From the NCBI RefSeq assembly GCF_021018805.1, contig NW_026960614.1:806001-870000 (forward strand): a stretch of 64,000 nt of DNA. Direction: 5' to 3'. This DNA is from Prinia subflava. Lineage: Eukaryota > Chordata > Aves > Passeriformes > Cisticolidae. Positions 54,343 to 64,000 of the stretch are shown here, piece after piece; positions within the stretch are counted from its first letter, which is position 1; every line of letters starts with the position of its first letter. The position numbers and the translations under genes are program-made. The notes under the pieces were generated by a model, which ran no database searches, was not told the DNA's origin, and saw only the letters and a list, made by a program, of their open reading frames with translations.

Positions 54343-56641
54343 AACTGCCCTATTAAAGCAAACCACAAAGACTCCCCACTTTTTCCCAAGAGTTAAGACC
54401 TTCAGTACTTCCCACCAGCCAGCAGAAACTTCTGTCTTCTAAACTGTTTCACTACAACTTCCTCTAGGTATAAACTAGGGACACATGTAAATTGTATTCA
54501 GAAATGTTTGAGTTTATTCTTCTTTATTCCTAGAGTTGTCACAGACCTGCAAGACAGCATTGCACAAGGAAAACAAGGTAAGTTCTGGTGGAGATTTTAA
54601 AACCTACTTGCCTGTTAACTAGACTGGGTGGAAGTAAATTAGAGTAGATATTCTGATTTTAAAAGAAAGCATTTAATCCCAGAAGTAAACAAGAATATGG
54701 TTATCTAAAAAAGTGCAGAAACAGCAAAACAAATTTATTTTTCCATTTACTTGCACTTATTTGAAAAATAGCATAATTATTCAACAGAAAAGAGAGAAGT
54801 TGACCCACACTCAGCTATTAAACCCCCCTATACTGATGTGTCTTCTAACAGAAACTGGAAGAGACACCAGGAGGTTCATTCTTCAAAAATAAGCAAGATT
54901 AAAAAAAAAAAAGTCTTGCTCTCATCACAGAAGAGTGAATGCACAGCAACTCTTTGGCACAAACCTGAAACTGCAAAGCCAAACTTTGCCTCAGCAGAGA
55001 GAACAAACAGAGCCTGGCACTCCCGTGTGCATCTGCTTGGGGACAAAGGGCAGCTGGACTTGGGGAGGGACTGCAACCAGCAGGGTGATTATTACAATAA
55101 TTTAAGAGGAATGATATCAGAAGTAGACCATGTAGTATCTTAACTAGAACAGAATCAGATTATTAAATACATTCTATTTTCTCTCAACAATAAGGACACA
55201 CAGAAATGGGTCACTGGCCCTCAGGTCACCAGGCCTTTGCACTCCAAGTCATCCATTTCTCATTTTGATGGCTGCTGTCAGTCAAAGCTTCATCCATGTG
55301 AATCTTTCACAGCATAGTTCAGGGCAAGTTTATCTCCTACTTGAAGAAATTTCCATACTTTTATGACACACTACAAAGATTTAGCATTTAAAAATAAAAC
55401 ATTTTGCTTCATTCTTAACCTCTGGAGAGAAGGTTTAAAACCACATAGCAGAGATGCACAGACATATAAAAAGAGGGACTCAGCTAGGGGAGTTCAGCTG
55501 CAGAACCCCAATGAGGGTGTCACTGAAAAATCCCATACAGCTGTCCATAGGGGGGTCTGGAAATTCTTCCTCCTTGTTGGGGAATTTCAGTTGAGATCAG
55601 AATGCCTCAACACACTGACTTTTCAAGCATCTCAGATTACCAGATTCCAGGCTTTTAATCAGCATCTGAAGTTTTCAACAGCAGAAATTACTTGATGTCA
55701 TTGTTTGAGGAAGCAACATCAGTAAATTAAACACAGATAAAATATGTTTGATGGCCTTAGGCTGTCAAAAGGCATTTAAGATTCCTCACTGTATCTGTCA
55801 TATATGAGGACAAATACTGACTTAAAATAATGCATTTCTGAAGTACTAAATACTAAAATTTCAGGATTTAATGTATTGATCCAAATATTGTCACTATTTT
55901 TCCCTATTAAAAGACATTTAACAGAGCATCTACCACTCCTATACATCATCTAAATGGGGAAGAAAAAGAAACAAATGCCAGATACAAAACCTCAGAAAAA
56001 TGTTCCATACCTAATTTAGATTTAGTCACAACAGGAGTCATGATCATGAATAAAATCCAACACATAAATTTGACAATTTACCAATTTGTTCTTTTCTGAC
56101 ATCCACTGGAACACAGAATTGATTAAGAGCCAATCATAATAGAACATAATAATATGAATAATAATCAGTTTTCCCCTGCAACATTCTCCCTTTCATATGA
56201 AGAAGAAAAAAATATAAATATCTAACACTCTGGGAATAGAAACAATTAGTAAGCTGCTTCATTGGTTTTAGGCTGAGGACAAATGTGATTTATCTGCTCC
56301 TCCACAGGCAGGGAGGATACAGGCTGCTGGCAAGCCAAGTCTTCCATAAGCAGGACACATACAGTGTTTGTAACTCATGCCAAGATCACATCCACTGCGA
56401 ACCAGCAGCCTGCTGACTGACAGCACCCAACGGGTCTGCAGCCCAAATGCTTCTCTATTGTAGTAAACGTCATACAAATCACTAGAAAGGTGAATTCCTC
56501 CTCAAGGAACTATTCTGGAAGTTTTCTAGAAGTAATGACATTGATGGAAGTTCCTATGAGGAACAGAATGGGTTACACACAACAGAAAGTCTGGGTGATA
56601 TCCCGCCTGTTTCCCGGTGTCTGTCAGCAGATTCCTGCTTC
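54343..56641 (-). other. PABIR2 3' UTR and downstream region
   Basis: Continuous with the last PABIR2 exon on the - strand. Reverse-complement polyA hexamers occur near 54511-54527, but the true cleavage site cannot be told from sequence. No other gene was recognised. Confidence 0.45.
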
Positions 56642-62104
<5,463 letters not shown>

Positions 62105-64000
62105 CTAAAAAATCAGCACATGAAAAAGTAAGGTCAAAAGAAATCCACCCCACTTTGTTCCAGCAACTCAGAAAAGCTGTGGTTTCACTTCACTTTGGTA
62201 TATGGAAAATTTAATTCAACTCGGTTAAGCAACAATAACTTCAAGTTCTCATCCATGGAAAGGAGTGAGGAGAAGAGGATGAGAAAGAGATGTAGCAGGA
62301 GAGACCATCATGTAAGAAGTGCTTATGTGAGCTGGTTGTTTCCAAAGCAGCTTTATTTTCATTACTAACCAAGAGGTAGCTACAAAACTGAATAATGATA
62401 GTATGAACCAGAAATTCTGCACATGCCAGAGTGTCTTTATGCAGTCTTGAGTAATATTTTACCAAGGGGACACTAGTACAGATAAACCTCAAAAACTTGG
62501 CTGGATTCTTACCTTACTCTATGGATTAGTGAATAACTAGACACTTGTCAGCATCTCATTTGCAATACACTGCACTGCACACAATGAATTCGGGAGTCAG
62601 TGAGGTTTTTTCCTAAAAAACACCTCCATAAAATAGTATTAAAATTGATCAAATATATAAAATTAAACATTAACACCAAGTACAAATATGACTCAATCTC
62701 CTCTTAGGCAGACATCATTCTTTAAAATTACCTGAATGCTACCCAGTTTGTTCAGTGAATGAGTAGGTTCCCTAATTCAGGAATAAAAGTTCAACCAAAT
62801 ATCTTCAAAATCCTCATTATAAGTAGGAAGAGTCTAACAACTTCACCTGTGTGATCATTTGCTCAGATTTGAAAGAGATCAGAAGTGAATCACACAGGTT
62901 CTCAGTGAGTATACAGGACATGGAATTAATTCCAACTAGTGAATCTAATGCTCAAACAGAAATTAGGAAATTACACAGTTTGCTTTAATTAATGGATGAC
63001 ATAAACATGACTGCAGAAGCATTTTCCAGAAGACTGAATTATCAAATTTTACTTCAGGTAATAGAGCAGAGCCACAACAGTCCATTCCTTTGCTCTCAGC
63101 ATATTTCTCATTATATATCCCTGCTCACTGCAGGGGGGTTGGACCAGAAGACCTTTAAAGGTGCCTTTCAACCCAAACTAATTTCTGATTCTATGATATT
63201 TACATATTAATCCTAAGCTTTTTTATATTGATAAAAAGAGCTGTACAGCTGACCTGAGTGCTTCAGAGTCTATTTAAGCCAGTAAATTATTTACATAATG
63301 AAAGCAAGCTGTTATTTTCTTCAGGATTACTGTGCAACTACCTCAAATAACTGAGGTAGGAAGCAGAAGTGCCTTCCACCACTCAAGCACCATACCCTAA
63401 AAATGCTGTCTGAAGCATTAAATTGTTTTCTTAAATTTTGACCCTGTAAAAATCAAGCAAATCCATTGAAAACTAGCCAGCTAAAAAAAAATTAAAAAAT
63501 TAAGCATCTTCAAGCCAATTTTATAACCATTCTACTGTCAAAAAGTGGAGATATAAAATGAAGGACACACACGAGTTTGAGTTTGTTGATTTTAAAGCTG
63601 GAGTCTTCAGCCTGTGGTGGCTGGGAGCAGAGCTATTTGAGCCTCCTCACATATTCCCCACACCTTTCCCAAGTGTTTGCTCTGCTGCCCTTCCTCCTCC
63701 ATTCATGCTGTGACAGCACAAGAACAGGGATCTGGATAAGAAAATTATACAGATGAAAAATAGCCCAGCCAGAAGAGTACAGACTATTTTTTAGCCAGAG
63801 TGCTTCCTTATCCTCCTCATTTTCTGGCTGCACAAGAGTCTTGTGCCAACACAAGTCAAGGAACACTTGGTTATTGGCCCCGAATATTTATGCTGGCACT
63901 GCTGTCAAAAACTTGGTGAAACTTTACCCTAAAGGTTTACATTAAAGGTTTCCTTTCTAAAATGTCAATTTTAAGAATCCTCTTTCTCCTCAAATCTTCT
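62105..64000 (-). other. PABIR2 intron, 3' part
   Basis: No upstream PABIR2 exon could be found up to the window edge. A CR1 fragment lies at 63118-63200; nothing else was recognised. Confidence 0.5.
63118..63200 (+). repeat. CR1 LINE 3' fragment
   Basis: A short copy with GGGGGGTTGGACCAGAAGACC, then GTGCCTTTCAACCC, ending ATTCTATGATATT. Confidence 0.8.

Noticed and set aside
62241..62492. Possible missing 5' exon of PABIR2
   Set aside because: The translation shows none of the expected Arg/Ser/Pro-rich family sequence and there is no phase-compatible splice pair. The upstream exons are taken to lie outside the window.

Overview
The window looks like vertebrate nuclear DNA, almost certainly from a bird. 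Two CR1 LINE 3' ends with the avian ATTCTATGA-type terminus are present (54165-54342, 63118-63200). Many class I, II and III LTR elements of avian type fill the spaces. Two host genes, MOSPD1 and PABIR2 (FAM122B), are neighbours in human Xq26. A songbird or other neoavian is plausible, but nothing here fixes the species.

Host genes. MOSPD1 lies on the + strand. It has a CpG-island promoter and non-coding first exon (about 7960-8326), and coding exons at 24442-24595, 24780-24855, 28399-28625, 30567-30728 and 34463-34494. Together they encode a 216-residue ER membrane protein with an N-terminal MSP domain and two C-terminal membrane segments. The 3' part of PABIR2 lies on the - strand, with seven coding exons between 62104 and 56642 (199 residues visible); its 5' exons lie beyond the right edge. 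The two genes are convergent, and the roughly 22 kb between their stop codons has been filled by retroviral insertions.

Mobile DNA, left to right. Solo LTRs fill 3.0-7.7 kb, including an LTR inserted into another LTR of its own family (6343-7652). MOSPD1 intron 1 carries two solo LTRs (11325-12143, 12305-13696) and an 8.9-kb antisense class II provirus, ERV-A (14838-23715). ERV-A's integrase is split by a later solo LTR (17481-17809). Introns 3 and 5 carry further solo LTRs. Between the genes is a nested LTR pile (36103-37875). It abuts ERV-D (37876 to about 43470, + strand), a 5'-truncated gammaretrovirus-like element. Next is ERV-C (45870-54076, - strand), a young class II provirus with 399-bp LTRs, a dUTPase and a lysine-tRNA-like primer-binding site. 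Two more LTR elements sit in PABIR2 introns.

Most notable observation. The env region of ERV-D reads in one frame for 2.3 kb, broken only by stop codons. Between its signal peptide and an otherwise ordinary surface/transmembrane Env it appears to carry two immunoglobulin-like domains. A basic KKRR site follows them. The transmembrane subunit has a C-X9-CC motif in place of the usual C-X6-CC. The gag-pol junction of the same element is a UGA followed by CUAG, the known readthrough context. All retroviral genes here are broken copies. They are described as they stand and no repaired sequence is given.
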